Source of the DNA: Pseudomonas sp. TMP9
GTDB lineage: Bacteria > Pseudomonadota > Gammaproteobacteria > Pseudomonadales > Pseudomonadaceae
Direction of reading: 5' to 3'
NCBI RefSeq assembly: GCF_037943105.1
Contig: NZ_CP149803.1
Location: forward strand, 2,046,001 to 2,110,000
Length of the DNA stretch: 64,000 nt
In this document: in pieces, positions 56,982 through 64,000 of the stretch
Layout: each line of letters starts with the position of its first letter
How positions within the stretch are numbered: position 1 is the first letter of the stretch
Position numbers and translations under genes: made by a program
Notes under the pieces: generated by a model
What the model was told of the DNA's origin: nothing
The model's input: only the letters and a program-made list of their open reading frames with translations
Databases searched by the model: none

Positions 56982-58013
56982 ATGCATATCCACGATCTTC
57001 ACCAACGCCTGACTGACCTCGGTGCCAAGCCCATGCACATTGGGCGCATCACCCGTGCCTGGCTGCGCGGCATGCCGTTGGACACCGGCACACGCAATCA
57101 AAAAACTGAGAACTTCCTGCCGCTGGCGGTGCGTAATGCCCTGCCAGAGCTGAGCCGTGAACTTGATCAGTTGGCGCGACTGAGCGCCGAACACCCCGGC
57201 AGCGATGGTTCGGCACGCCTGCTGGTGGAGCTGAGTGACAAACAAATGGTAGAAAGCGTGCTGCTGCCCCGTGATGGTCTCTGCGTATCCAGCCAAGTGG
57301 GGTGTGCGGTGGGCTGCGTGTTTTGCATGACGGGTAAAAGCGGGCTGCTGCGCCAGCTGACAACCAGCGAAATACTGGCTCAAGTGGTGTTAGCACGGCG
57401 CTTTCGACCCGTGAAAAAAGTGGTCTTCATGGGCATGGGTGAGCCGGCGCACAACCTCGACAATGTGCTGGAGGCGATTAACCTGCTCGGCACCGAAGGG
57501 GGTATCGGCCAGCGCAACTTGGTGTTCTCCACCGTCGGCGACCCGCGGGTATTCGAGCGTTTGCCGCAGCAGCAGGTCAAACCAGCTTTGGCCTTATCAC
57601 TTCACAGCACAGACGCTGAACTGCGCCAGCAACTGCTGCCGCGCGCCCCGCGCACCAACCCAGAAGAGCTGGTCGAGCTGGGCGAAATTTATTCGCGACA
57701 GGTTGATTATCCGATCCAGTACCAGTGGACGCTGCTCAAGGGCATCAACGACAGCCAGGCAGAAATGGACGGCATCCTGCGTCTGCTAAAGGGTAAGTAC
57801 GCGATCATGAATCTGATCCCCTACAACAGCCTTCAAGATGACGAGTTCCAACGTCCGGAGGGTGATCGTATCGTGCAAATCGTGCGCTACCTGCACAGCC
57901 GCGGCGTGCAGACCAAAGTGCGTAACTCGGCCGGCCAGGATATAGACGGCGGGTGTGGCCAACTAAGGGCTCGGGCTACTGAGTTACTCAGCCAACGTAA
58001 AAGTCGCACTTAG
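56982..58013 (+). CDS. RlmN-family radical SAM enzyme (RlmN-like paralogue)
   Basis: 343 residues. Radical SAM cluster motif CAVGCVFC with Cys108, Cys112 and Cys115; SAM loop GMGEPAHN; and the conserved C-terminal DIDGGCGQL with Cys325, the counterpart of the methyl-carrying cysteine of RlmN. The N-terminal region is short and lacks the usual helix-hairpin segment of canonical RlmN. Changes such as GMGEPA for GMGEPL, and its separation from ndk/pilF/ispG, argue that it is a second family member whose RNA substrate is unproven. No operon partner. Confidence 0.82.
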   Translation: MHIHDLHQRLTDLGAKPMHIGRITRAWLRGMPLDTGTRNQKTENFLPLAVRNALPELSRELDQLARLSAEHPGSDGSARLLVELSDKQMVESVLLPRDGLCVSSQVGCAVGCVFCMTGKSGLLRQLTTSEILAQVVLARRFRPVKKVVFMGMGEPAHNLDNVLEAINLLGTEGGIGQRNLVFSTVGDPRVFERLPQQQVKPALALSLHSTDAELRQQLLPRAPRTNPEELVELGEIYSRQVDYPIQYQWTLLKGINDSQAEMDGILRLLKGKYAIMNLIPYNSLQDDEFQRPEGDRIVQIVRYLHSRGVQTKVRNSAGQDIDGGCGQLRARATELLSQRKSRT

Positions 58014-58117
58014 CCGATAACCGCGCTTTTTATGGCGCAGCCACAACGCCCTGCGGCCATGAATAAACACGACGCCGCCAGGCTGCACGGGCATTTTTAC
58101 CAACCTGTTATGGGCAC

Positions 58118-58148
58118 AAAAAAGCGGACAACCCTTTCAGGCTGTCCG
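58118..58148 (-). terminator. Terminator of ahpF
   Basis: CGGACA/TGTCCG stem (58125-58148) with an inner GCCT/GGGT extension; the minus strand then reads CTTTTTTG. Confidence 0.8.
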
Positions 58149-58196
58149 ATTCAGTTGTACCGGTAGGTTAACTGCTCACACGGCCAACTTTACCTA

Positions 58197-59753
58197 TCAG
58201 CTGGTGCGGATCAGATAATCGAATGCACTCAGCGACGCTTTGGCGCCCTCGCCGATAGCAATCACGATCTGCTTGTATGGCACCGTTGTCACGTCACCGG
58301 CGGCGAAGATACCCGGCACATTAGTGCTGCCTTTGGCGTCGACGATGATCTCACCTCGTGGCGACAACTCGATCGTACCCTTGAGCCAATCACTATTAGG
58401 CAACAGACCGATCTGTACGAAAATACCTTCCAGCTCGATGGTGTGCAGTTCTTCAGTGCCGCGATCTTTGTAGACCAAGGCGCTAACCTTCTGGCCGTCG
58501 CCTTTAACTTCGGTGGTCAGTGCACTTTTGATAATGGTGACGTTGCCCATGCTGTTGAGCTTGTTCTGCAACACCGCATCAGCGCGCAATTGGCTGTCAA
58601 ACTCGATCAGCGTGACGTGGGCAACAATACCGGCCAGATCGATCGCCGCTTCCACTCCGGAGTTACCGCCACCGATTACGGCCACACGCTTGCCCTTAAA
58701 CAACGGGCCATCGCAATGCGGGCAGTAAGCAACGCCCTTGCCTCGGTATTCCAATTCACCAGGCACGTTCATTTCTCTCCAGCGTGCGCCGGTGGCGAGA
58801 ATGAGCGTTTTAGCTTTCAGTGAAGCGCCGTTCTCGAACTGTACTTCATGCAGCTCACCGGCATGCTTACCTGGGATAATGGCGCTGGCACGCTGCAGAT
58901 TCATGATGTCCACTTCGTACTGTTTAACGTGCTCTTCCAACGCACGGACCAGCTTTGGACCTTCGGTTTCCTGCACCGAAATAAAGTTCTCGATCGACAT
59001 AGTATCGAGCACTTGGCCGCCAAAGCGTTCAGCTGCAACACCGGTACGAATACCTTTGCGCGCCGCATAAACAGCCGCTGCAGCGCCTGCTGGGCCGCCG
59101 CCTACTACCAGAACATCAAAAGCTTCTCTGGCATTAAGCTTCTCGGCATCACGCGTTGAGGCACTTGTATCAATCTTGGCGAGGATTTCTTCCACACCCA
59201 TGCGGCCTTGGCTGAACAGTTCGCCGTTCAAGTAAATGCTCGGCACCGACATGATCTGACGTTCTTCGACTTCCGCCTGAAACAGCGCACCGTCAATCGC
59301 TACATGGCGAATATTCGGGTTAAGGACCGCCATCAGGTTCAGCGCCTGCACCACATCTGGGCAGTTCTGGCAGGACAGCGAGAAGTAGGTTTCGAAGCTG
59401 AAGTGGCCTTCAATAGCCTTGATCTGTTCAATCACATCCGCTTCAAGCTTGGAGGGGTGACCGCCAACTTGCAGCAGCGCCAGCACCAAGGAGGTAAATT
59501 CATGGCCCATGGGGATACCGGCGAAGCGTAATCCGATGTCTGCACCCGGGCGATGCAGCGAGAAAGAAGGCTTGCGGTCATCGCTACCGTCTTCACGCAG
59601 GGTGATCTTGTCAGTCAGGCTGACGATGTCGTGCAGCATTGCACTCATTTCTTCAGATTTGTCGCTGTCATCAAGGGACGCGACGATCTCGAACGGTTGA
59701 ATGACCTTTTCTAGGTAGGCCTTCAATTGGGCTTTAAGCGTGGCGTCCAACAT
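58197..59753 (-). CDS. ahpF: Alkyl hydroperoxide reductase subunit F
   Basis: 518 residues, full length. The N-terminal double-thioredoxin domain has CQNCPD (about Cys130 region). The FAD domain begins [20 protein letters not shown], the NADH domain has [16 protein letters not shown], and the redox pair is CPHC in [10 protein letters not shown]. It passes electrons from NADH through these disulfides to AhpC. It follows ahpC by 167 nt with a hairpin between, so it may be expressed at a lower level than ahpC. Confidence 0.96.
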   Translation of the reverse strand: MLDATLKAQLKAYLEKVIQPFEIVASLDDSDKSEEMSAMLHDIVSLTDKITLREDGSDDRKPSFSLHRPGADIGLRFAGIPMGHEFTSLVLALLQVGGHPSKLEADVIEQIKAIEGHFSFETYFSLSCQNCPDVVQALNLMAVLNPNIRHVAIDGALFQAEVEERQIMSVPSIYLNGELFSQGRMGVEEILAKIDTSASTRDAEKLNAREAFDVLVVGGGPAGAAAAVYAARKGIRTGVAAERFGGQVLDTMSIENFISVQETEGPKLVRALEEHVKQYEVDIMNLQRASAIIPGKHAGELHEVQFENGASLKAKTLILATGARWREMNVPGELEYRGKGVAYCPHCDGPLFKGKRVAVIGGGNSGVEAAIDLAGIVAHVTLIEFDSQLRADAVLQNKLNSMGNVTIIKSALTTEVKGDGQKVSALVYKDRGTEELHTIELEGIFVQIGLLPNSDWLKGTIELSPRGEIIVDAKGSTNVPGIFAAGDVTTVPYKQIVIAIGEGAKASLSAFDYLIRTS

Positions 59754-59789
59754 GATTTAAGTATCCCTTTGACAAAATTCAGAAACAAA

Positions 59790-59818
59790 AACGCCCGGAC
59801 GGATTGCGCCCGGGCGTT
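59790..59818 (-). terminator. Hairpin between ahpC and ahpF
   Basis: AACGCCCGG (59790-59798) pairs with CCGGGCGTT (59810-59818). On the minus strand TTTTTGTTTC follows, so it looks like a terminator or partial attenuator after ahpC. Confidence 0.7.
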
Positions 59819-59920
59819 CGGGCACTCTAGAGGCTGGGTTACAGCCCTTAAGCGCAAAGACCAGCAGATAAAACACAGCGGGAAACGTGATGCATAACCG
59901 CAGGAGTTTCCCGAATGTAT

Positions 59921-60484
59921 TTAAATCTTGCCAACCAGGTCCAGCGACGGAGCCAGGGTCTTCTCGCCTTCTTTCCACTTAGCAGGGCACACTTCACCTG
60001 GGTGAGCGGCAGTGTACTGAGCAGCTTTTAGCTTGCGCAGGGTTTCCGACACGTCACGGGCGATTTCGTTGGAGTGGATTTCAACGGTTTTGATCATTCC
60101 GTCTGGGTTGATCAGGAAAGTACCGCGCAGCGCCAAACCTTCTTCTTGGATATGCACACCAAACGCGTTGGTCAGGGCGTGGGTCGGGTCACCGATCAGC
60201 GGGAACTTAGCCTTGCCTACTGCAGGCGACGTCTCGTGCCAAACCTTGTGCGAGAAGTGAGTATCGGTGGTAACGATGTAAACCTCGGTACCGGCCTTCT
60301 GGAACTCAGCGTAGTTGTTGGCGGCGTCTTCAATCTCAGTTGGACAGTTAAAGGTAAAAGCCGCTGGCATAAAGATCAGTACCGACCACTTGCCCTTCAA
60401 GGACTGCTCGGTCACTTCAATGAACTTGCCATTGTGAAAAGCGTTGACCTTGAACGGTTGAACTTGGGTGTTGATAAGGTTCAT
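59921..60484 (-). CDS. ahpC: Alkyl hydroperoxide reductase subunit C (peroxiredoxin)
   Basis: 187 residues, AhpC class of 2-Cys peroxiredoxins. The peroxidatic Cys47 is in FTFNCPTE and the resolving Cys166 in GEVCPAKW. It reduces H2O2 and organic hydroperoxides and is recycled by AhpF. AAGGA precedes the ATG. A 10-bp palindrome lies about 90 nt upstream, and ahpC expression in this group is usually OxyR-controlled. Confidence 0.97.
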   Translation of the reverse strand: MNLINTQVQPFKVNAFHNGKFIEVTEQSLKGKWSVLIFMPAAFTFNCPTEIEDAANNYAEFQKAGTEVYIVTTDTHFSHKVWHETSPAVGKAKFPLIGDPTHALTNAFGVHIQEEGLALRGTFLINPDGMIKTVEIHSNEIARDVSETLRKLKAAQYTAAHPGEVCPAKWKEGEKTLAPSLDLVGKI

Positions 60485-60569
60485 CTCTGCTTCCTTCTGA
60501 GGGGGTTAAGAATTCACGGGGCCCATGTTAGCGCCTTCTGCAAAAAAAGCTTATTGATTGCCGCCATGG

Positions 60570-60594
60570 TTTCGATTGAGAGAGTCAATCGAAA
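60570..60594. promoter_or_regulatory. Perfect 10-bp palindrome upstream of ahpC
   Basis: TTTCGATTGA (60570-60579) and TCAATCGAAA (60585-60594) are exact inverse complements with a 5-nt spacer. It lies between the stop of the quinone oxidoreductase gene and the start of ahpC. Either an operator (the ATTG-N7-CAAT core loosely resembles an OxyR half-site) or a terminator lacking a U-tract. Confidence 0.45.
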
Positions 60595-60601
60595 CTAGGG
60601 T

Positions 60602-61567
60602 TCAGACCAAGGCTGGGTCTATTACCAGCACCAACTTACCGTTGACCTGATTACTTGCCAAGGCAGCAAATGCAGCTTCGGCATGCTGCAGCTCAAAAGC
60701 CTGTTGAAGTTGCGGCTTAAGCCGCCCTTCGCTAAAGAGTGGCCAAACAAATTGCTGCAGGTCGCGCAGCAAATCTGCCTTGAACTGCTCATCGCGGTTA
60801 CGCAGGGTTGAGCCGATCAGCTGAATGCGTTTGCCCAATATCACAGCCAAATCCAGCTCAGCCTGGCGACCACCAAGTAAACCAATGTTCACCCAGCGGC
60901 CGTCTACCGCCAGCAACTCTTGGTTAAGTGCGGCATAACTACCGCCCACAGGATCAAGAATCACATCGAAGGGCGCAAAATCGCGCAACGCTTGCAATTG
61001 TTCTTCCCCGCGCAGTACGCCGCCTTGGGCACCTAAACTCTCACAGTAGGTCAAGCGCTCCGCCGAACCAACACTGACCCAGCTTGGACTGCCAAACGCC
61101 TTGCACAACTGGATAGCCGCCGAACCGACACCACTGGCACCGGCGTGGAGCAACACCTTCTGCCCAGGTTTCAGGCCCGCCAGCTGAAACAGATTGAGCC
61201 AAGCGGTCGCATACACCTCCGGCAATACCGCTGCTTCATGCAACGTTAGCCCGTCAGGAACCGGCAGTGCGTGACGCGCATCAACCACCACCTCCTCAGC
61301 CATACCGCCGCCGCTCAACAGTGCACAAACGCGGTCGCCCACTTTCCAGTCACAACCGGCGCCAACTTCACTGATGACACCCGCGCATTCCAGCCCGAGC
61401 ACCTCACTAGCACCTGGCGGCGGCGAATAGAGACCGGCGCGCTGTAACAAGTCGGCGCGGTTGAGTCCTGCGGCTGCGACACGGATACGAATTTCCCCCA
61501 CATCGCAGGTCGGAGTTGGGTATTGCCCCCATTCCACACGGCCTTCAACGCCTTGCAATGCCTTCAT
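60602..61567 (-). CDS. NAD(P)H-quinone oxidoreductase, zinc-independent MDR family (PIG3-like)
   Basis: 321 residues from ATG 61567 (MKALQGVEGRVEWGQYPTPT) with GGAGG upstream; the longer frame to 61672 would overlap the divergent prc leader. A GroES-like N-terminal half (AGLNRADLLQRAGLYSPPPG, GLECAGVI) is followed by the Rossmann motif AGASGVGSAAIQLCKAFG and GLLGGRQAELDLAVIL. The lack of the structural zinc cysteines marks the quinone reductase branch (PIG3/QOR). It is upstream of ahpC on the same strand, which hints at a stress role but does not prove it. Confidence 0.88.
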   Translation of the reverse strand: MKALQGVEGRVEWGQYPTPTCDVGEIRIRVAAAGLNRADLLQRAGLYSPPPGASEVLGLECAGVISEVGAGCDWKVGDRVCALLSGGGMAEEVVVDARHALPVPDGLTLHEAAVLPEVYATAWLNLFQLAGLKPGQKVLLHAGASGVGSAAIQLCKAFGSPSWVSVGSAERLTYCESLGAQGGVLRGEEQLQALRDFAPFDVILDPVGGSYAALNQELLAVDGRWVNIGLLGGRQAELDLAVILGKRIQLIGSTLRNRDEQFKADLLRDLQQFVWPLFSEGRLKPQLQQAFELQHAEAAFAALASNQVNGKLVLVIDPALV

Positions 61568-61693
61568 GCTGCCTCCATAGTGCATTGAACCCAGCCCGAC
61601 GCTAACCGCCGGGCTTTTGTATTGCGCCGATGGAACCTGGCGCCTTAAAGACGGCCTAATATGCGTTATCAATTGCCCACACGTCGAATTAAC

Positions 61694-63775
61694 ATGAAGC
61701 GATCCTTACTCAGCATCACCCTCGCCTTTTCGTTTGCCCTAAGCGCCTTGCCGCTCGCCGCGAAAACCAACAGTGGCGACCCTTGGGAATACCTGCAGCC
61801 TGATCGCGAGCAAGTCATCGCCAGCCTTAACGTCGTTGAGCTGTTGAAACGCCATCACTACAACAAACCGCCGCTGAATGATGAGCGCTCGGAAAAAATC
61901 TACCAGGGCTACCTGAAGATGCTTGATCCCTCGCGCAGCTACTTTATCGCCTCAGATATTGCCGAGTTTGATCAATGGCGGACACGCTTTGATGACCTGC
62001 TGAGAAATGGCGATCTGCAGCCAGGCTTTGCTATCTACAAGCGCCACTTGGAGCGCTTGGAGGGTCGCTTGCAGTTCACCCTTAATATGCTTGAACAAGG
62101 CGTCGGTAAGATTGATATGGACAGCGATGAAAGTCTGCTGATCGATCGCGAAAATGCTCCATGGGTTAAAGATGTAGCTGAACTGGACAACCTTTGGCGC
62201 AAGCGGGTGAAAGACGAAGTGCTGCGTTTGAAAATCGCCGGCAAAGAACCCAAAGCTATTGAAGAGCTGTTGACCAAGCGCTACAAAAACCAGCTTGCCC
62301 GGCTGCAGCAGACTCGCGGCGAAGATGTGTTTCAGGCGTATATCAACGCCTTTGCCATGTCCTATGACCCGCACACCACTTACCTGTCGCCAGACAATGC
62401 AGAAAACTTTGACATCAACATGAGCCTGTCACTTGAAGGCATCGGTGCGGTTCTGCAAAGCGATAACGAACACGTCAAAGTGGTGCGCTTGGTACCGGCC
62501 GGTCCAGCGGAAAAGAGCAAGCAGATTGCGCCTGCTGATAAAATTATCGGCGTGGCTCAGGGCAGCAAGGAAATAGTCGATGTGATCGGCTGGCGGCTGG
62601 ATGAAGTGGTCAAGCTGATTCGTGGCCCGAAAGGCTCGCAAGTGCGCCTGGAAGTGATCCCGGCGAGTAACGCGCCGAATGATCAGACCAGCAAAGTAGT
62701 CTCCATCACCCGTGAAGCGGTCAAGCTGGAAGAGCAAGCTGCGAAAAAATCCATCCTTAATCTCAAGCATGACAACCGTGACTACAAACTGGGGGTGATC
62801 GAGATACCGGCCTTCTACCTAGACTTCAAGGCCTTCCGCGCGGGTGACCCGAATTACAAAAGCACCACCCGTGACGTCAAGCGCCTGCTGACTGAACTGG
62901 AGAAGGAAAAGGTCGACGGCGTGGTCATCGACCTGCGCAATAATGGAGGCGGCTCGCTGCAGGAAGCCACCGAGTTGACAGGTCTGTTTATTGATCAAGG
63001 GCCGACCGTGCTGGTGCGCAACAGCGATGGTCGCGTTGATGTACTGGCCGACGAAAACCCCGGCATCTACTACAAAGGGCCAATGGCCGTGCTGGTCAAC
63101 CGCCTGTCAGCCTCCGCTTCAGAAATTTTCGCCGGTGCCATGCAGGATTATCACCGCGCGCTGATTCTCGGTGGCCAGACTTTCGGCAAAGGCACCGTGC
63201 AGACCATCCAGCCGCTTAACCACGGTGAACTTAAACTGACCCTGGCTAAGTTTTACCGCGTCTCCGGGCAAAGCACTCAGCACCAAGGGGTGATTCCTGA
63301 TATTCAATACCCGGACGTAATGGACACCAAGGAAATTGGCGAGAGCGCGCTGCCTGAGGCACTGCCATGGGACAGCATCAAACCGGCGATGAAACCAGAG
63401 CTAGACCCGATCAAGCCATTCTTGGCCGAACTGCAACGCCGCTTTGAGAGTCGTACCGCACAGAACCCAGACTTCACTTTCGCCCGTGAACGTCTGCAAT
63501 TGGCGCAAAAACTGATGCTTGAAACGACGGTCAGCCTCAATGAAACCAAGCGTCGAACCCAGCAGACTGATATTGAAGGTCAACAACTGGCCATCGAAAA
63601 CAGCCGTCGTCAGGCAAAAGGCGAAACGCTGCTGAGCAAACTCAAAGAAGAAGACGAAGATGCTCTGCCGGTTGAAGATAAAAAAATTCAACCTGAAGAT
63701 GATGCCTACCTCGCCGAAAGCGGGCGCATCCTGCTCGATTATTTGGGTTTAAATACCCGCTTGGCGAAACAGTAA
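61694..63775 (+). CDS. prc: Tail-specific protease Prc (AlgO/CtpA-type, S41A)
   Basis: 693 residues from ATG 61694, directly followed by a signal peptide (MKRSLLSITLAFSFALSALP, cut near LAA). The order is the N-terminal Prc domain, a PDZ domain (about 240-330, LSLEGIGAVLQSDNEHVKVV), the S41 protease core and a C-terminal DUF3340 helical region. The catalytic Ser is in SASASEIF (probably Ser474), with Lys499 in TFGKGTVQ 25 residues later, as in E. coli Prc. This periplasmic enzyme degrades substrates with non-polar C-termini; in Pseudomonas it (AlgO) acts in the MucA/AlgU pathway. The frame begins at 61661, but those 11 residues precede the signal peptide. Confidence 0.94.
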   Translation: MKRSLLSITLAFSFALSALPLAAKTNSGDPWEYLQPDREQVIASLNVVELLKRHHYNKPPLNDERSEKIYQGYLKMLDPSRSYFIASDIAEFDQWRTRFDDLLRNGDLQPGFAIYKRHLERLEGRLQFTLNMLEQGVGKIDMDSDESLLIDRENAPWVKDVAELDNLWRKRVKDEVLRLKIAGKEPKAIEELLTKRYKNQLARLQQTRGEDVFQAYINAFAMSYDPHTTYLSPDNAENFDINMSLSLEGIGAVLQSDNEHVKVVRLVPAGPAEKSKQIAPADKIIGVAQGSKEIVDVIGWRLDEVVKLIRGPKGSQVRLEVIPASNAPNDQTSKVVSITREAVKLEEQAAKKSILNLKHDNRDYKLGVIEIPAFYLDFKAFRAGDPNYKSTTRDVKRLLTELEKEKVDGVVIDLRNNGGGSLQEATELTGLFIDQGPTVLVRNSDGRVDVLADENPGIYYKGPMAVLVNRLSASASEIFAGAMQDYHRALILGGQTFGKGTVQTIQPLNHGELKLTLAKFYRVSGQSTQHQGVIPDIQYPDVMDTKEIGESALPEALPWDSIKPAMKPELDPIKPFLAELQRRFESRTAQNPDFTFARERLQLAQKLMLETTVSLNETKRRTQQTDIEGQQLAIENSRRQAKGETLLSKLKEEDEDALPVEDKKIQPEDDAYLAESGRILLDYLGLNTRLAKQ

Positions 63776-63827
63776 ACAACGAGCGTCATCAAAGGTTCAT
63801 CAACCTGTCGTGAAATGCGGGGATTGG

Positions 63828-63861
63828 TAGTAATGCCAATCCCCGTTTTTTATGCACAGAG
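63828..63861 (+). terminator. Terminator of prc
   Basis: CGGGGATTGG/CCAATCCCCG stem (63828-63837 with 63846-63855) followed by TTTTTT. Confidence 0.9.
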
Positions 63862-63868
63862 AGCCGTC

Positions 63869-64000
63869 ATGATCGTCACCGAGCAGTTCAGCGCGCTGGA
63901 CAACATCCTCGCCAATGGCGACCTGCACAGCCTGTTTCAACCCATTTTCTCGCTCTCAGAACGGCGCATTCTTGGCTACGAAGCCCTTAGCCGCGGCCCG
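63869..64000 (+). CDS. EAL-domain protein, N-terminal fragment (cut by window edge)
   Basis: 44 codons from ATG 63869, beginning MIVTEQFSALDNILANGDLH. LFQPIFSLSERRILGYEALSRG is the start of an EAL domain, with the Glu of the signature motif (YEAL) that binds metal in c-di-GMP phosphodiesterases. AGAG lies upstream. In other Pseudomonas the gene after prc encodes an EAL-CBS-GGDEF protein; whether the rest follows that plan here cannot be seen. Confidence 0.88.
   Translation, partial: MIVTEQFSALDNILANGDLHSLFQPIFSLSERRILGYEALSRGP

Overview
The window is chromosomal DNA of a Pseudomonas (broad sense). The evidence is gene content and order: a GntR-prpB-prpC-acnD-prpF methylcitrate cluster with AcnD rather than PrpD alone, the block rlmKL-rmf-pyrD-DUF2835, the block dnaX-ybaB-recR, OprI, an APS-reductase-type CysH carrying [4Fe-4S] cysteines, ThrH, two Pseudomonas-type small proteins (DUF3509 and a neighbour), and a divergent tesA/ABC pair. 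Base composition looks moderate in GC (an impression, not computed). I see no prophage, integron, insertion sequence, CRISPR array, tRNA or 16S/23S/5S rRNA.

Layout. 1-6133: propionate catabolism (2-methylcitrate cycle) transcribed leftward from a GntR/FCD regulator, with candidate operators at its start; prpF runs off the left edge. 6367-9432: a three-gene envelope cluster (periplasmic retropepsin-like protein, transglutaminase-like 7TM membrane protein, ATP-grasp ligase). 9712-24359: housekeeping genes: pabB, an L,D-transpeptidase, tesA, an FtsX-type ABC exporter, greB, mnmC, rlmKL, rmf with a structured leader, pyrD and small unknowns. 24442-39050: the main accessory block, a ~3090-residue LapA-like RTX adhesin transcribed leftward and facing away from its own type I secretion operon (TolC-like, ABC, HlyD-like). 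39076-41731: tapT, an aerotaxis receptor gene interrupted by a 7-bp tandem duplication, and a 44-residue basic protein. 41832-45607: aceK followed 5 nt later by a TonB receptor. 45808-53810: EamA transporter, thrH, cysH, GNAT protein, oprI, recR-ybaB-dnaX and two small genes. 54087-54197: signal recognition particle RNA on the minus strand. 54290-58013: a chemoreceptor, an HU protein, a DUF1883 protein and an RlmN-like radical SAM enzyme. 58197-61567: ahpF, ahpC and a quinone oxidoreductase. 61694-64000: the Prc/AlgO tail-specific protease and the first 44 codons of an EAL-domain protein.

How the genes work together. The prp genes turn propionyl-CoA plus oxaloacetate into pyruvate plus succinate. 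AceK, elsewhere in the window, sets flux between the TCA cycle and the glyoxylate shunt. The adhesin has an N-terminal retention module with a TAAG site, two von Willebrand A domains, long T1SS-143-type repeats and an RTX/VCA0849-type C-terminus, so it is expected to be held at the cell surface in the TolC-like pore. The LapG/LapD release switch is not in the window. AhpC and AhpF form the alkyl hydroperoxide reductase.

The most notable observations are a 549-bp perfect tandem duplication inside the adhesin, the 7-bp duplication that splits the aerotaxis receptor with overlapping start and stop codons, the structured rmf leader, the retropepsin/7TM/ATP-grasp cluster, and candidate operators in front of the prp cluster and ahpC. 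Many start codons were moved from the longest open frame on the basis of Shine-Dalgarno position, signal peptides or family length; these choices are explained in each entry.
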